Shown: positions 50,220 to 62,275 of the stretch, in pieces
How positions within the stretch are numbered: the stretch's first letter is position 1
How the letters are laid out: each line of letters starts with the position of its first letter
Origin: Pocillopora verrucosa
Taxonomy: Eukaryota; Cnidaria; Anthozoa; Scleractinia; Pocilloporidae
Assembly (NCBI RefSeq): GCF_036669915.1
Contig: NC_089318.1
Location: 15,806,628-15,870,627, forward strand
Reading direction: 5' to 3'
Length of the DNA stretch: 64,000 nt
Notes under the pieces: generated by a model
What the model saw: only the letters and a program-made list of their open reading frames with translations
Told to the model about the DNA's origin: nothing
Database searches by the model: none
Position numbers and translations under genes: made by a program

Positions 50220-51384
50220 AGTCTCAACGAATAAAAGAGGGTTTACACCTGCAGTGATGATGTAAAGCTGGATTTGTTGTTATTTGACCTTCGGAAGAAT
50301 ACACAAACGCTGTTCAATACTGCTTCCGACCACGTATGACATGAATTTGTTTCCATTAATTTTAAGAGGTGAAATCAAGAAGGGGAATAGATGTCTAACT
50401 TGTTCATGAGCCAGTTGAACTTAAGCAACCGATAAAGGACTGAAAAGGAGGAAACAAGAGACTTTAATGATTATAAGTTTCGGACTATTCTACCATATAA
50501 GCTTTACGTACTGTGCCATTTTACTGAAAATAAGAAATTATTTAGTAAAGTAGTCTAATGGACAATTTATAATTATTATGAGAATAGTTTAAATCTTATC
50601 ATTCGACTATGACATACAGAGCATCGAAAAAGATGTAAGCGATAGGGAAAGAAATATTCACATGTTGGTTTGTATGTGAAAAAAAAGATGTTCAAGAGTG
50701 GAGGGAGAAGATTTTCAAAGTGATATTCAAAAAGATATTCAAGCGTGGAGGGAGCTAGGTGGGAAGTATTTAGCCAAAGGCTTGGCACCAACTTTATATT
50801 TTTTCTCGCTGTAGGATAAACCAGAACTGTAATTTAGATTTCTTTAGACCTAGAATGAATGGTGTCATCTGCCCTTTGAGTGGATTTCTTTAAATAAACA
50901 CGAAGAAGTGTCAAAGCCTGCATGGTGAGGACCCTTTCTAAAAGTGATGTTATCACAGTAGCATCTCCAACGAAATGGAGGAGCCTAAATTCTCTCTTAA
51001 GTCCAACTGAAGCTCGTTGAAAATCATACAATTCAGCTTGATAGGTGATGCAAATTTGCGTTTTTAAAACAGGAAAGATTCTTTTTAAACACCTGCATCC
51101 GTCATGTACCTCTAGTTTTTAGGTATGTATTTCCCAAACTTAGCACCAAAATATTCTCTGAAAACATTGCAATAGTATATTGTCAACATGGAGCAAATAT
51201 ACGGCGGCAAGTCAGACACATTGTTTCCTTGTTTGTTCAGTTAAGAAAGCAATGGAGAACTAATCAGATGTGAAGTATTCACCAACTCGTCTTAATTGGA
51301 CGTCGGAGTAAGATAGCAATCCTAATTAAAATGAGTGAAATCCCTCGTTAACCTTTCACTCCGTCATCGTCTGTCTGGTTTTAA

Positions 51385-51630
51385 CACAATGCAATTTGGC
51401 TTTCATCAACTGAGTTGATAAAGTAAATTGGCCACCGTAAAGAGTTTAGAAAGCTGACGTTTCGAGCGTTAACCCTCCGTCAGAGCGAATGACGAAGGTT
51501 AACGCACGAAAAGTCATCATTAGAAACTATTTACTGTTGCCAATTTGCACGGTCAACTCAATTTATAAAAACCAAATTATCTTCTTCTACCCCTCACCGA
51601 CGTAACACCATAGTTTCTTTAGAAGCTTAC
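51385..51630. repeat. GACGTTTCGAGCG foldback element, near-complete copy
   Basis: The left arm has ATCAACTGAGTTGATAAAG, AATTGGCCACCGTAAAGAG and GCTGACGTTTCGAGCGTTA. The loop is GTCAGAGCGAATGACG. The right arm is more diverged, ending in the diagnostic CACCATAGTTTCTTTAGAA. Confidence 0.85.
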
Positions 51631-53121
51631 CCCCATTATGTTTTAATGCACTTTGATTATCAACATACAAGCATGCCTTTGAATTTACCACTTACCTGCG
51701 CTGGAAATAAAAACGTGGGAGTGAACGTGATCTGAATAGAAATTACCTGAGACAAAAGGCAGACGTTTTCGTCTCCCTTTTTTTTTTTCATTAACTTACC
51801 GAAGAACATGCAACGTAGCGTGTAAGAGGCGAAAAAAGTCCTTACTAGCCTTTTTGTGCGAACACTTTCTCTAGTTGGTACCTTTTTATAAAAATTTCGC
51901 TTTTGAAAATTATAATTTAATCATGATTTTCTTGCCAAAAGAACATGAATATGTGGAGGTTTATCAGACACATTGTAGACCTTGTTTATTTAATTTGGTT
52001 TTTAAGAAAAAAAAAGTATAAAAATTACAGATAATCACATGAAGTATTCATAATATGTGCATAATTTTCGTTTTAAAATGGTTTCGACTGCAATATGAAA
52101 AGAATCGAATCCAACTAAAACCTTTCACTCTGCCATCTTCTGCCTGGTAGTAAATGATTCTCAATTAGAAGCCTAATCCTTCCCTAATTCCTGATCATTG
52201 TTTGATCACCATTTCCTATCTTTGAAATATCTCTTTGTCACCTAAAACTTACAGAAATTAATTCACGCTTTCTTTGCAAAACACACCTCTATCACAAATG
52301 CGTATCGCCTGTAATATTGCCAGTCTTCCTTGAAGCGCATTTCAAGTAAATCGAACAACCCGATCAAATAAGAACAAGTTTATCTTGGTTAAGGGCCAAC
52401 TTAACCGAAAAAGGAAAGGTAAAGTAAACGAAATGTAACTTTTTTCCTATCTTTTGTTAATTGACATCGCTAGTAAATGACTCGGCCCTCTGAAGCTCAG
52501 TTTGTAGAGCAAAATGGCCCCTAGAGCAGAACAAGGTGGAGTTAAAATTTCACTCAGGGGTTCACATTTTTCTTTTTCGGGCATTTGACAAACGCTTACA
52601 AACTTTATTTGCTTTTTTTTTTCGGCCGAGGTAAGCCCTCACTTTCACTGACCAAGCTTCCATGTAACACCTACTGAACTGACAGCAAAGAAAACTCATT
52701 AAAACTACCAACATATCTGAACGAGTACCCGACTGGAGGATCATTTTTTTCCGCGCTACGTTAACTGTGGGAATATTCTTCAGACCATTGTTTTCCATGA
52801 ACGAAATTCTATCGGAAAATCGCGATTTATTCTGGCAGGAGAAAAACAAAAATAAGACCACATCTACACTCGAGAGGATCTTCAGGGCCAATTGATCACA
52901 AAAAAATGAAAAATAACTTTTTAAATTCTTCTTAACAGGAATAAGTGGGTAATGCCAAAAGTGCCTGCAATATATATTGGCTTCGTTTTCAATATAGTAT
53001 TCTCAGACAGCATTGTACTTTAACTCTAAGAAAAAAATTATTAATTTACATCAAAATTACAAAGGAGTGTTTCCTTTGTGGTAGAGCCAGGACAAACGAA
53101 GCATTTGCAAAGGCAGTAATC

Positions 53122-54246
53122 ATGGATTCAACACCGTTTGAGGCAGTCTCATCGGAAACAGAACCAACTCTGCAATCAGCAGATGACAGCAGCTCCTCAT
53201 TCTCCATCCAGATGATTATAAACATGATTTTCCTCATTCTCGGCATCCCAGCCAACGTATCGGCCATATTTTTCGTCTGGAGGAAAAGTGGAGGATTCTT
53301 GTCACCTGTGATGCCGTTCCTTATCAACTTAGCCGTAGCTGATCTGCTGGTGCTCGCAGTATATGTTCCATTCTACATGGCATACGAGGCATTTGATTTT
53401 GTTTGGCCCTTCGGCAACTTCCTTTGCAAAACTGTCTTCTCGCTGACACACATTTCCATGTATGCTTCGTTGGCGACTTTGACAGCCATCGCTATGGAGA
53501 GGTACCTCATCACATTCTCCGACCCAATCAAGAAAAGAACGGTTAAGTATCTCATTATCATTATTTGGGTTGCTGCTATTTCTCTCTGCATACCACAACT
53601 GATCTACCTCAAGACCATAAAAATTGATACATTTGAAGATCTTGAAACTCAGGATATCTCGCCAGATGATGTTGGGCCAAAGGAAGATATTGATATAAAT
53701 GAAGACAAATACATTTGCGGTCTGGAATGGCCGCATTCAAATGTAGAGATATTCCTTCAACCAATTGACGCGGTCATTTTGTATTTGATCCCGCTATTTC
53801 TTATTAGTGTTCTCTATGCAAAAATCATCAGAAAGTTGAGCGCAATTGACCGAGAAAATTTTCCTTCTGCACGCTTAGCAGTTGAGAAGAAGCGTAGATG
53901 CGCCGTTCGCAAAATGGTCACCATCATTGCGATCTTCGCTTTGTTTCACCTCCCAATTCACGTGTTCCATTTCATCCGTGTTTTCTTTTACGATTCCTGG
54001 GAAGTTCTTACTTCCAAGTTCACTTGGCTCTTCTCTCTCTGCGTCAATCTTGTGCTGGTGACCCATGTGATTAATCCGTTAGTGTACGGGTCGGTTCATC
54101 ATTGCTTTGGGTGCACAGGGCAAGTTTTCAAATGCATGCATTGTCGATGGCGCCTTAAGCCGGTGCGGAGGAGAATCCTTTTTCCTTTGATGCGTAGAAG
54201 CAACACACAACAGACCCCTCTTAGGCACAAACAAAGTTCTGGTTAA
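53122..54246 (+). CDS. Class A (rhodopsin-like) GPCR 1, probable peptide-receptor type
   Basis: A single-exon frame of 374 residues. The start at 53122 is the first ATG of the frame; upstream only a GTG at 52945 opens it. Seven spans are visible: TM1 about 31-53 with N45, TM2 with LAVAD (D74), TM3 after C102, ERY at 126-128, TM4 about 142-163, TM5 about 214-237, TM6 about 262-287 with FALFHLP, and TM7 ending NPLVY (318-322). C102 pairs with C199 by family rule. The second extracellular loop is long and acidic (about 165-197). The tail has several Cys residues, possibly palmitoylated, and many Arg residues. The layout resembles neuropeptide-type receptors; the ligand is unknown. Being intronless fits the many retrocopied, lineage-expanded GPCRs of cnidarians. 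Confidence 0.88.
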   Translation: MDSTPFEAVSSETEPTLQSADDSSSSFSIQMIINMIFLILGIPANVSAIFFVWRKSGGFLSPVMPFLINLAVADLLVLAVYVPFYMAYEAFDFVWPFGNFLCKTVFSLTHISMYASLATLTAIAMERYLITFSDPIKKRTVKYLIIIIWVAAISLCIPQLIYLKTIKIDTFEDLETQDISPDDVGPKEDIDINEDKYICGLEWPHSNVEIFLQPIDAVILYLIPLFLISVLYAKIIRKLSAIDRENFPSARLAVEKKRRCAVRKMVTIIAIFALFHLPIHVFHFIRVFFYDSWEVLTSKFTWLFSLCVNLVLVTHVINPLVYGSVHHCFGCTGQVFKCMHCRWRLKPVRRRILFPLMRRSNTQQTPLRHKQSSG

Positions 54247-55389
54247 ATTGAAACGACAGTTTTTTCCATTGTTAAAGAAATTTTTTTTTCTGTTACTCGT
54301 TAGAGGAGATGTCGATCATTTTAGCAACAGAGGAAAGTCCTCTTCTATCTCCGAAAGAAGTTACTAGTAGTTTGTGAGCGCTAAAAACAAAACTACAGGC
54401 AAATTGTTGCTCTAATTGATGAATGATCGAAAAAAAAATTTATTCCTGATTTTAGTAATAGTGATAAAATAGCCTTTTTGGCGAGAATTTACTGTCTTAG
54501 TATAATGATATCTCTTAATTCAATAGTTTTAAGGTAATTTGCTATAATATACTATTGATTTTACGCGAACACAAGGCTGAATTGGATCTGTGTGGCGCTA
54601 ATTACATATGTATTAAAAGCAATCATCGATTTAAAAAATTATTTCTATGCAAAAAGCAGCAGTAATTATAAACTTTGTAGGTGACCTAAATAAAATTAGT
54701 GGGCGAGATTTTGCAAAAGAAAAAAAGTAAATAAAACACTTAAGCTGGGATGCCGAACCCATTTAACTTGGTGCAATGAACTTAGGATCAGTGTTTTCAA
54801 GCCTCCAGGTTTGGAATTTTTTCAAGGACTTAAGCAACATCACCTTTCAGAAAAAAAAATACAATTCCCCTCCCTTATTTTTCAACCCTTAATTTATTCC
54901 TTCTTCCCCAATATTAATTTTCGTTTGCCAGTCCTGTGAATGAAAGAGTATAGAGGTGCGTTCACATTTATGTCTCAATTATAATGTGAAAGAATTGTTT
55001 GTCAGTAGAGGATGATATGTGTTACAGCCTCAGTTAAACTATAAAAAGAGCAGCTGTCACACAGATACACACTTTCCTTGAAATGAAGCTTAATCATGTG
55101 TGTAAGTGTGTAAATTATGTCGATATGGGCAAATCATATGATTATGTCAATGCAAGTTAGATTAGTGTGTTAATACACTTGTTGGAGCCGAAATGAAAAC
55201 TTTTTCTCGTTTCCTGGTTTCTCGCGATTCAAATATGAACGCCTTAAAATGGTTACGAAATTGTTCACATCGAATGTGTTCTCTTTTTTCATCCCTTCTT
55301 TGCGTTTGTCTGCATTGAGCCCGACGTACAGTCTCTCAGCTAGAAGAGACAGGATCGATGCCTAAATTAATTTTGACCTTACTATACCC

Positions 55390-55810
55390 ATTTTCCATAT
55401 TGTTATTATTATTATGACTATGATTATTATTATTTATATAATATTACTCATCATTATTTGTTAAATAAAACGTAAAACTTTATTGACATATTTTATATCC
55501 ACCCAGGTACAAATAACCCAATGCGCAGTAAAATAAAATTAACTAGACTCTACGAGGTCAAGAGGCGGTCTTATTATATAACTATTATATGTTGAAAACT
55601 ATGATTAGTACAGGAGCCAATAATGGGCTCCTGATAAGTGTCATTATCATTATCATTGTTATTTCCATCATTATTGTTGCATAGTAACGACCATTATGAT
55701 CAATACTGTAATTTTAATTATTACTACCCTTATAATCATTATTACTATTGTTATTATTCATTAACACTATTGTAGTTGTTGCCATTATAATCACAAAAAT
55801 TACAGTTTCC
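55390..55810. repeat. Degenerate ATT/ATC trinucleotide tract
   Basis: Repeated runs such as TTGTTATTATTATTATGACT and TCATTATCATTATCATTG, with similar tracts continuing at 56160-56330. This is an interrupted microsatellite between the two GPCR genes. Confidence 0.75.
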
Positions 55811-56054
55811 TCGATTGTGATTGCTTTATAAATCTCCTATTTTTTCACTAATTTACGAGCCAAGTTGTTATCGGACAGCTCGTAAGCCAATCACATTCAA
55901 AGTTGTAGTTTAAATTAATCAATTAAACAATTTAAGCCTCCTTTGTCAAGTCTTTTAATGCAAAATTTTCCTTTCTTTCTTTCATAACTTGGCTATTCTT
56001 CTTTTCTCGGAAATTGTAATTTTATGATTTATTGGTAATAAGACTTCATGTCGT

Positions 56055-56153
56055 CCAATTCGGTCTGTAATCATACTCGAGATGAACAAATCGCACTCCC
56101 GCTGCGTGTTCGTCTGATTTTGTTAACACTCGTATGATTACAGACAGAATTGG
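56055..56153. repeat. 99-base foldback (MITE-like) element
   Basis: It opens CCAATTCGGTCTGTAATCAT and closes ATGATTACAGACAGAATTGG. The arms pair over about 30 bases with few mismatches and it has no coding capacity. Confidence 0.8.
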
Positions 56154-58339
56154 ATCCACTCAGTCCTACTACCATTACTTTTAATTATTAGTGTTATCAT
56201 TATTCTTATCATAATCCTTTTTCCATCAATAACATGGTTATCATTTTTTTACATTATTATTATTAACATCGGTATTATCATAGATATTATTAGTATTGTT
56301 AATATTGTTATTCTTATAATTTTTCAGGTTCTTCTTTTATTAACAATGTATCTTTCTTAATCGATCTCCATTCTTATGCATGCTCACTCTCTTTCGGTCA
56401 CCTGTTACTCGAAGACCCTTACTTTTTTATTTCTACGTGACAAAGATGACTCAAATAAAAAGAAACGGTGACGTGATTTACTTGAAACTATCAACCTCAA
56501 AACAATGCTTGGGGGTCAAAGGAAGTTTAGTAGATCATCACTAGACTTGCATCCAAGAGGACCAGAGTGAGTGTTGACTGTCCACTTCTTGTTAAGGAAA
56601 CCGCAAATGATTGATTCTTAATGTTGAACTAACGGTCGCAGTAAGACAATTAATCTCGTCGCCGTGAAAGTTTGCACGTGTAAAAACTCAATTATGGTTA
56701 AACCAAGGTCAAGTCTGGGGGAGAAAAATCAATTAATGTATTAATTTAACTTGTAGCGAGGTGACGTTAGATGATTGACAAGTGTTGTATCTAATCGAGG
56801 AAAAGTTGATTGAATTTATGAGGATGTAACGCAAATAAACTACATGTTTTGAATTGAATTAAATAAAATAAGAAAATTCTAATCCACGAATCAATGCAAT
56901 GATAATGCTTCAAAATTTGCTTGCTACAATGTTTCAAGACCGAAGGAAAAATTATAACCATTCAGGTGATCACCCGATGACGTTCAACAGATCTGTGCGG
57001 AAGAGGTTACAAACGTTAATAGGATGTTGTGGATTTATTCTTTGTTATCATATTTTCTGCTTCGGTGATTCATTCTCAAAAACCCTCGAGAATTCAGAAG
57101 ACCATGTGTCTGACCCTCATCCTAGTGCGCGTTCAATGTTCACGTCTAACTTTGTCGAAACAAAATCGACTGTTCACTTCTGATCTCTTTGAAGAAATCA
57201 GAATTTCCAGAAAAACGTAGAACCGTTAATTCTTTGTAAAAATTGACCCATAGATTCCGAAAGGCTTAATATACAGTGCGACAAAAGTTATATTTAAACA
57301 AGCGTATTGACATGAAAACAAACAAATGACGCATTAGGTGTGTCTGAAGCACTTACCTGCACCAATCAAAATAAGGCTGATATTACATAACTAATCTCAC
57401 ATCTTTGTTTAATTGTTAAAGGAGCTCTAACAATAATATCATGTTTAATTTAAATGAAATAATAATAATTGTCATTTTCTTATGCTTAGAGTTTCTGAAA
57501 ATTTCTCAAAATATCAGAGTCAATTTTACTTCTTTGTTTCTTTTGGTTTTTGTTTTTTTACCGCTACCGTTTGAATACGAAGAAGTGAATTCTTGTGGTT
57601 GACTAGGGTTTTTGATTTTGCGATAAGAGGTAATTATTTATATAAGCACTTGGCACAAAAAAAGAGAGAAAAAATTGTTTTCGTTTGTTTATTACGTCCA
57701 AAAACGCGCACTGAAAGAGAATAAATATCCTGCATCGCCATTTCATGGCAAAATAGAGTTTAAAGTTCACACTTACCTTATACTGTTACGCAACCGAGTA
57801 ATCTGCCTTTCTAAATAAATTATTTGACATATGATCAACCAAGCAAACAATGCTGAATCATGTATGATGAATAATTTATCAGTACCTTCAATATTTATTT
57901 CAACGAGTACTAGACACACTAGACAGTGTCGAAGGGACATTTTTTGAGAACACATTGCGGAAAAAGCCACACATTTGGTACCCAAAGTAACAGACTTCGC
58001 AATTTTACCAGCTGTAGGATCAGTACCACTGGCAGATGACCTGTTTCGTTCATTTCGCCATAAAGACACTCTTTTAACCCAGAGAGTTCATTGAATCAGC
58101 GTTTGAAAGTGTCAGTTTACCTTATCTGCTCATCAGTGAACTATAGACTATTCTCTGCCGGTGGATTCGACGATTATCATACGTCATGGAGTAAGTCTTG
58201 TGGAGAAAAGATAGTACTACGTTCAAAAAAACTCGCTCATCGGCAAGCTTATAAATAACAAATATTTACTCTTTGATTTTGTCGATGTTGAACTTACTAA
58301 TTAGTATTTTACGCCCCCTTTGATTTTAACTAAAAAGCT

Positions 58340-59569
58340 ATGGATTTGAGAAACGACACTTTGACAAGTTCATCGACAACAAATGGAGACGTCTCCTCAA
58401 CAGAGACGTTTATAGACGAACTGCCAATGCGGGTTCGTCTCTTTGCATTCATTTTCTATTTGGCGCTCCTGGTGGTCGCTGTAATTGTGGACACCGCTAT
58501 TTTATTCGTATTCTGTCGAGTAAAAGAATTGCGAAATGTTACCAACAACTTGCTATGCAACATGATTGTGGCAGACTTACTATTTGCGTTGCAAACCCCG
58601 CTGGAGGCGCTTGCCTTCAAGAATAATTTCTGGGACGCTGGAGACGGCTGGTGTAAAACTCACAGATTTCTCCTTCATACATTTTATAACGTGGTGATCA
58701 TAAGCCTGACAATTGTCAGTATTGAAAGATACTACGCAATATGTAAGCCCATGCGGTTCAAAAAATGTCTCGATTTCAACGTCTGCAATCGGAAGCTTAT
58801 ACTCGGTGTTTGGGTTGCGGCATGCCTCTTAGCTCTGCCGCAGGTCTATATTAGCTCAACCGAATGGTCTTACCGACGAACGGTGTGCATGGAGAGACGG
58901 CCAGAAGATTACTTGGTAGTTTTTCTAGCGTACCATGTAACATTGTTTATCTTCTTGTATTTAATACCTGTCGCGATAATGATTTTCACGTATGGACAAA
59001 GTTCAAAGAAGCTATACGATATGGTGGAGAGATTTCGTCAAAGATCCCGTTTCGACATTTGCAGTGCTGTCAAGATGAGACGAAGCATCATTCGCATGCT
59101 TCTTGTCGTGGTCATTGTTTTCGTCGTTTGTTTAACACCTCTAACATTTGCTGAACTATTACACGTTACTCCGGTGATGAAGCTTTATGACCCATTTGGC
59201 ATTTTCTCTTTTTGCGTGGGTATGTTAGCGTTTTCTCATTCTCTGTTAAATCCTATAGTTTCGTCATTCATGAGCAAGGAATTCAGGAGGGCTGCAAGAC
59301 AAGCTTTTAGATTTACGAAAGAACTAAGACTCGATATCTGTGTCAACCATAAAGAGAAAGACAATAAATGCCAGCTAAATGTAATGAAGCAGAACGTCGA
59401 GGCTAATGGAGTTGGGGGCGGAAAAACCTTCAGGTTGGACGAGAAAAACAACGAACCAGACATATCTCTAAGGAGAGACGGTTTTTCAAACAACGGATTT
59501 GACTTTAGGCTCCACGACGATAGTTTTGTCACAGAAACCACTGAGATACCGCCGAAGGAAGCTGAATAA
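58340..59569 (+). CDS. Class A (rhodopsin-like) GPCR 2 with altered signature residues
   Basis: A single-exon frame of 409 residues starting at the first ATG. An N-glycosylation site NDT lies at 5-7. TM1 is about 33-58, TM2 has VADL (D79), TM3 follows C105 and ends in ERY (129-131), TM4 is about 153-172, TM5 about 194-217, TM6 about 250-272 with CLTP, TM7 ends NPIVS (304-308). C105 and C183 can form the usual disulfide. Two core positions are unusual: TM1 reads VIVDTAILF, with Asp51 where nearly all class A receptors have Asn, and the NPxxY tyrosine is Ser308. The tail, about 95 residues, is hydrophilic. It shares little with GPCR 1 beyond family motifs, so the pair is not a recent tandem duplicate. 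The ligand is unknown. Confidence 0.88.
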   Translation: MDLRNDTLTSSSTTNGDVSSTETFIDELPMRVRLFAFIFYLALLVVAVIVDTAILFVFCRVKELRNVTNNLLCNMIVADLLFALQTPLEALAFKNNFWDAGDGWCKTHRFLLHTFYNVVIISLTIVSIERYYAICKPMRFKKCLDFNVCNRKLILGVWVAACLLALPQVYISSTEWSYRRTVCMERRPEDYLVVFLAYHVTLFIFLYLIPVAIMIFTYGQSSKKLYDMVERFRQRSRFDICSAVKMRRSIIRMLLVVVIVFVVCLTPLTFAELLHVTPVMKLYDPFGIFSFCVGMLAFSHSLLNPIVSSFMSKEFRRAARQAFRFTKELRLDICVNHKEKDNKCQLNVMKQNVEANGVGGGKTFRLDEKNNEPDISLRRDGFSNNGFDFRLHDDSFVTETTEIPPKEAE

Positions 59570-60424
59570 CACATTTTGGATTTTTAAAACTAAATTCAAA
59601 TTGTCAAAACAGAGTTGTATGTCTCCTTTGTTGCCTAAGTTCAATTTCAATAAACGGTATTGCATTTTTTTTGTGTGTTTACACAGGCGTAATGTGCTGA
59701 TTACTTTTTCATCGCAACTGGACTCCAATGTTAACTTTGTGCAAAAAATAACCGCTTCATTACAGCGCTTATATCGTGTCATATTTTAACAAGGCAAGAG
59801 TATCATGTAACCGCACTATGAGTGAGTCATCCTTACCATGTTAATCAAACAATAAGTCTCAGTAGTATGCTAACTGATCCAAAACGAAACTGGTTATCTT
59901 TGGAATAAAATATGCGCATTCACCGTGTTACGGGACACGTACAGCAGTCTACGGTTCAGGGTTATGATCAACGGGTCAACAATCAGAGCATGTATTTCCC
60001 AAAAGATTTAAGTGCATCAGGTTCTACGTGTGCAGGTACGCATGCATGCCGCAAACAAAGCAAGAACTGACTTATTTCACTTAACTGGAGGCCGTTCTGT
60101 TACTGACATTCTTAGCATCTGTTTGAAGACCCTTTTCTTCGAACCATACGCCCATTAATAGTTTATTGTATTCCGGTTATGAAATTGAAAAAGGAAGTAA
60201 CAAATCAGTCAAAACTCTCAATTGGTGTTTTTGTCAAAACCAAAACGAAATCAAGGAGCGACAATTGACGTCTTTAAAATGTTTTGAACTTGACATCTGT
60301 ATCGAGCAGCATAAAAATCAAAGGCAGTAACTGCGCCTAGAAAATTAATCGGTGCTCTGATTGTTTTTATGACGTTAAGGAACCCAAGCACTCCTCGCTA
60401 TTATCACTTAGAAAAAACAGACTT

Positions 60425-62003
60425 TTATACGAAATGAGTCACGATATCTTACAAAAACTCCAAAATTTAAGCTAGGGTGTTCAAAATTGAAGTTGAAGGA
60501 AGATGAAAATAAGATTCGTTGAATTACCAATTGTTTCATTTTCATCATTCCTTACCAAGTTTCGTGAACAACGTTTGGCCATGAATTAAAAAATATATTT
60601 ATAACTCCATGTGTTCTATTTTCCTCTTAAAACATCATTAAGTATTTTTATAAATCATTATTATCATCTGTCCTTTTAGCGCTAAATGACGCGCATGAGG
60701 CCTTTGTCATGAAACTACTATAAAGAGCAGGCAATGTACCTGTAGCTCCTGTGAGGTGTTGTGGTCTGGCCTTGTTAATGTTTACACAGGCCCCATTTCA
60801 ATTAGCTTTAAAGCTGAACTGGGCATGTGCCAGCCTGTCTAAGTACCGCAGATAAATGAATTGAAGTAGGAATGCAACCTTGGCCCGGTGCACGATGATT
60901 TACTGCACGTTTCAAAATGCTTCATCGTCTCTGCATCCATGTTAGCGAAATATAAGCTTGCAAGAGTAAGAAATTTGATTAAATGTTTACCAGTGGCAAT
61001 TACTGCGGTTTTTTTTTTTTTTTTTTTTAACAGTTCAGGGGAAGATATTCTCCTCCCTGTACAAAATCCTTTATAGTAGCCGTCCTTTTTAAGTAACTAG
61101 TAACGCGACTCTGTCGGCAAAATCGAAAAGCTGACTGAAATCGGCAACATCTTAAGATTTCAGCGTTTTGACCATATTATCACCGCTTATGAAATGCGGA
61201 ACTAGACTTTTTATCCGTCATACATATGCGGTTAGCATATCTTTATGAGACTATAAAAAAGAGCCTAAACATTCCAAAGCGAACACTTTCTAGAACAACT
61301 CTAGGTTCATATGAAGCCTACGTCCTATATAATGTAAGGATCAGCCGTGTCGAGAGTGTCATGTCATTGAGAGCAGGAAAGATGGTCCGTGAGCAACGTA
61401 ATGAACGAAAAAAGTGCGTGGGACGAAGAAAAAATATTGGTGGTCTTACAGACCACAGAGTTCTCTCTGGTCAGTGGTAGAGCATCGTTGCGCGGAATCC
61501 AAAAGTCTGAGGCTCGACTCTTCATAAAAACTCAAATTGTCCTCTTTTTCCTTTTCTTTAATTTTTGACGAACTCAAAATTCTTCATGTTTGTTACTCTA
61601 TTTGTGGCACACAGATATCACCCAGGAGACATCAACGTACCAAACGTTAACAAATTGTAAATTTATAGTAGTTTCATGACAAAGGCCTCATGCGTCATTT
61701 AGCGCTGAAAGGACAGATGATAATGATGACTTATAGAAATATTTAATGATGTTTTAAGAGCAAAATATAAAACATGAAGTTATAAATACATTTTGTAATT
61801 CGTGGCCAGAAGTTGTTGACGAAACTTGGCAAAGAGATAACAACGAAACAGTAATTTCTTTTACAATTCTTTATTTCAAGTACCCCAATTGGTAATCAAA
61901 AACATATCTTATTTTCACCTTCGTATAACTTCAATTTTGAGCCCCTTATCTTAAATATTGGCATTTTTGTAACATATCGTGACACATTTCGTATTTAGTT
62001 TTT
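60425..62003. repeat. Long inverted repeat, ~300-base arms around a ~945-base spacer
   Basis: The left arm is about 60425-60722 and the right about 61668-62003. The inner arm edges show GCGCTAAATGACGCGCATGA against TCATGCGTCATTTAGCGC, and the outer edges show TACGAAATGAGTCACGATAT against ATATCGTGACACATTTCGTA. The arms differ by scattered changes and small indels. The spacer holds a tRNA-like relic and no supported gene. It resembles a foldback transposon or an old palindromic duplication. Confidence 0.85.
61466..61525 (+). repeat. tRNA-like (SINE-type) relic
   Basis: An A-box-like TGGTCAGTGGTAGAGCATC is followed 25 bases later by a B-box-like GGCTCGACTCTTC. The arms do not fold into a full cloverleaf, so this is read as a SINE head, not a working tRNA gene. 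It sits in the spacer of the long inverted repeat. Confidence 0.5.
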
Positions 62004-62275
62004 TTTTTGAGTGACACTCAAAAAAGAACAAAAAAACACTCTGATTTTACGCCAGTTTTAGTGTTCTTTAAACGACTGCTATATGGCTAAGTAGTCAAGC
62101 CTCCTGTTTATATCCTCCTCGTCTTCCAACACATCGCAACGAAGATTCCTCACTGCACGGCACATATCTTGCTTGATCTGCGGTGCAGATAACAATGATT
62201 TATATTTAAAAGGAAATGTCATCTCGTAAAATAAGTTGTACTTATTCATTGTGGTAAATAGCACTTCAAAAGAGA

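Larger units (their letters stand above)
48598..53121. other. Intergenic region between syntaxin-5 and GPCR 1
   Basis: No gene is recognised in this 4.5 kb. It holds three transposon-like repeats listed separately (49520, 49841, about 51385). The last 180 bases before the GPCR start codon are open in the GPCR frame but lack an upstream ATG. A possible splice acceptor (CTTCTTAACAG) ends at about 52938, so a 5' non-coding exon could join there. Confidence 0.6.
54247..58339. other. Intergenic region between the two GPCRs
   Basis: AATAAA at 54689-54694 is a plausible polyadenylation signal for GPCR 1. The area 55390-55810 and 56160-56330 is rich in degenerate ATT/ATC triplets. A foldback element sits at 56055-56153. 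Short open frames near 56899 and 57773-58069 show no domain signature, and the latter lacks an ATG. I see no gene I can support. Confidence 0.55.

Noticed and set aside
52562..52891. 109-codon minus-strand frame with Lys/Arg-rich end
   Set aside because: It starts with TTG, not ATG, and the basic tail comes from a T-rich tract. No homology recognised.
52945..53121. N-terminal extension of GPCR 1
   Set aside because: The extension begins with GTG and has no signal peptide or receptor-like sequence. The first ATG at 53122 gives a normal N terminus.
56899..57183. 94-codon plus-strand frame starting with ATG
   Set aside because: No recognisable domain, no splice or polyadenylation support, in AT-rich intergenic DNA; length is within chance for this window.
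57773..58069. 98-codon minus-strand frame ending at a good splice donor (AAGGTAAGTG)
   Set aside because: The frame opens with GTG, has no upstream ATG or credible joining exon, and no downstream exon was found before GPCR 1. It has no domain signature.
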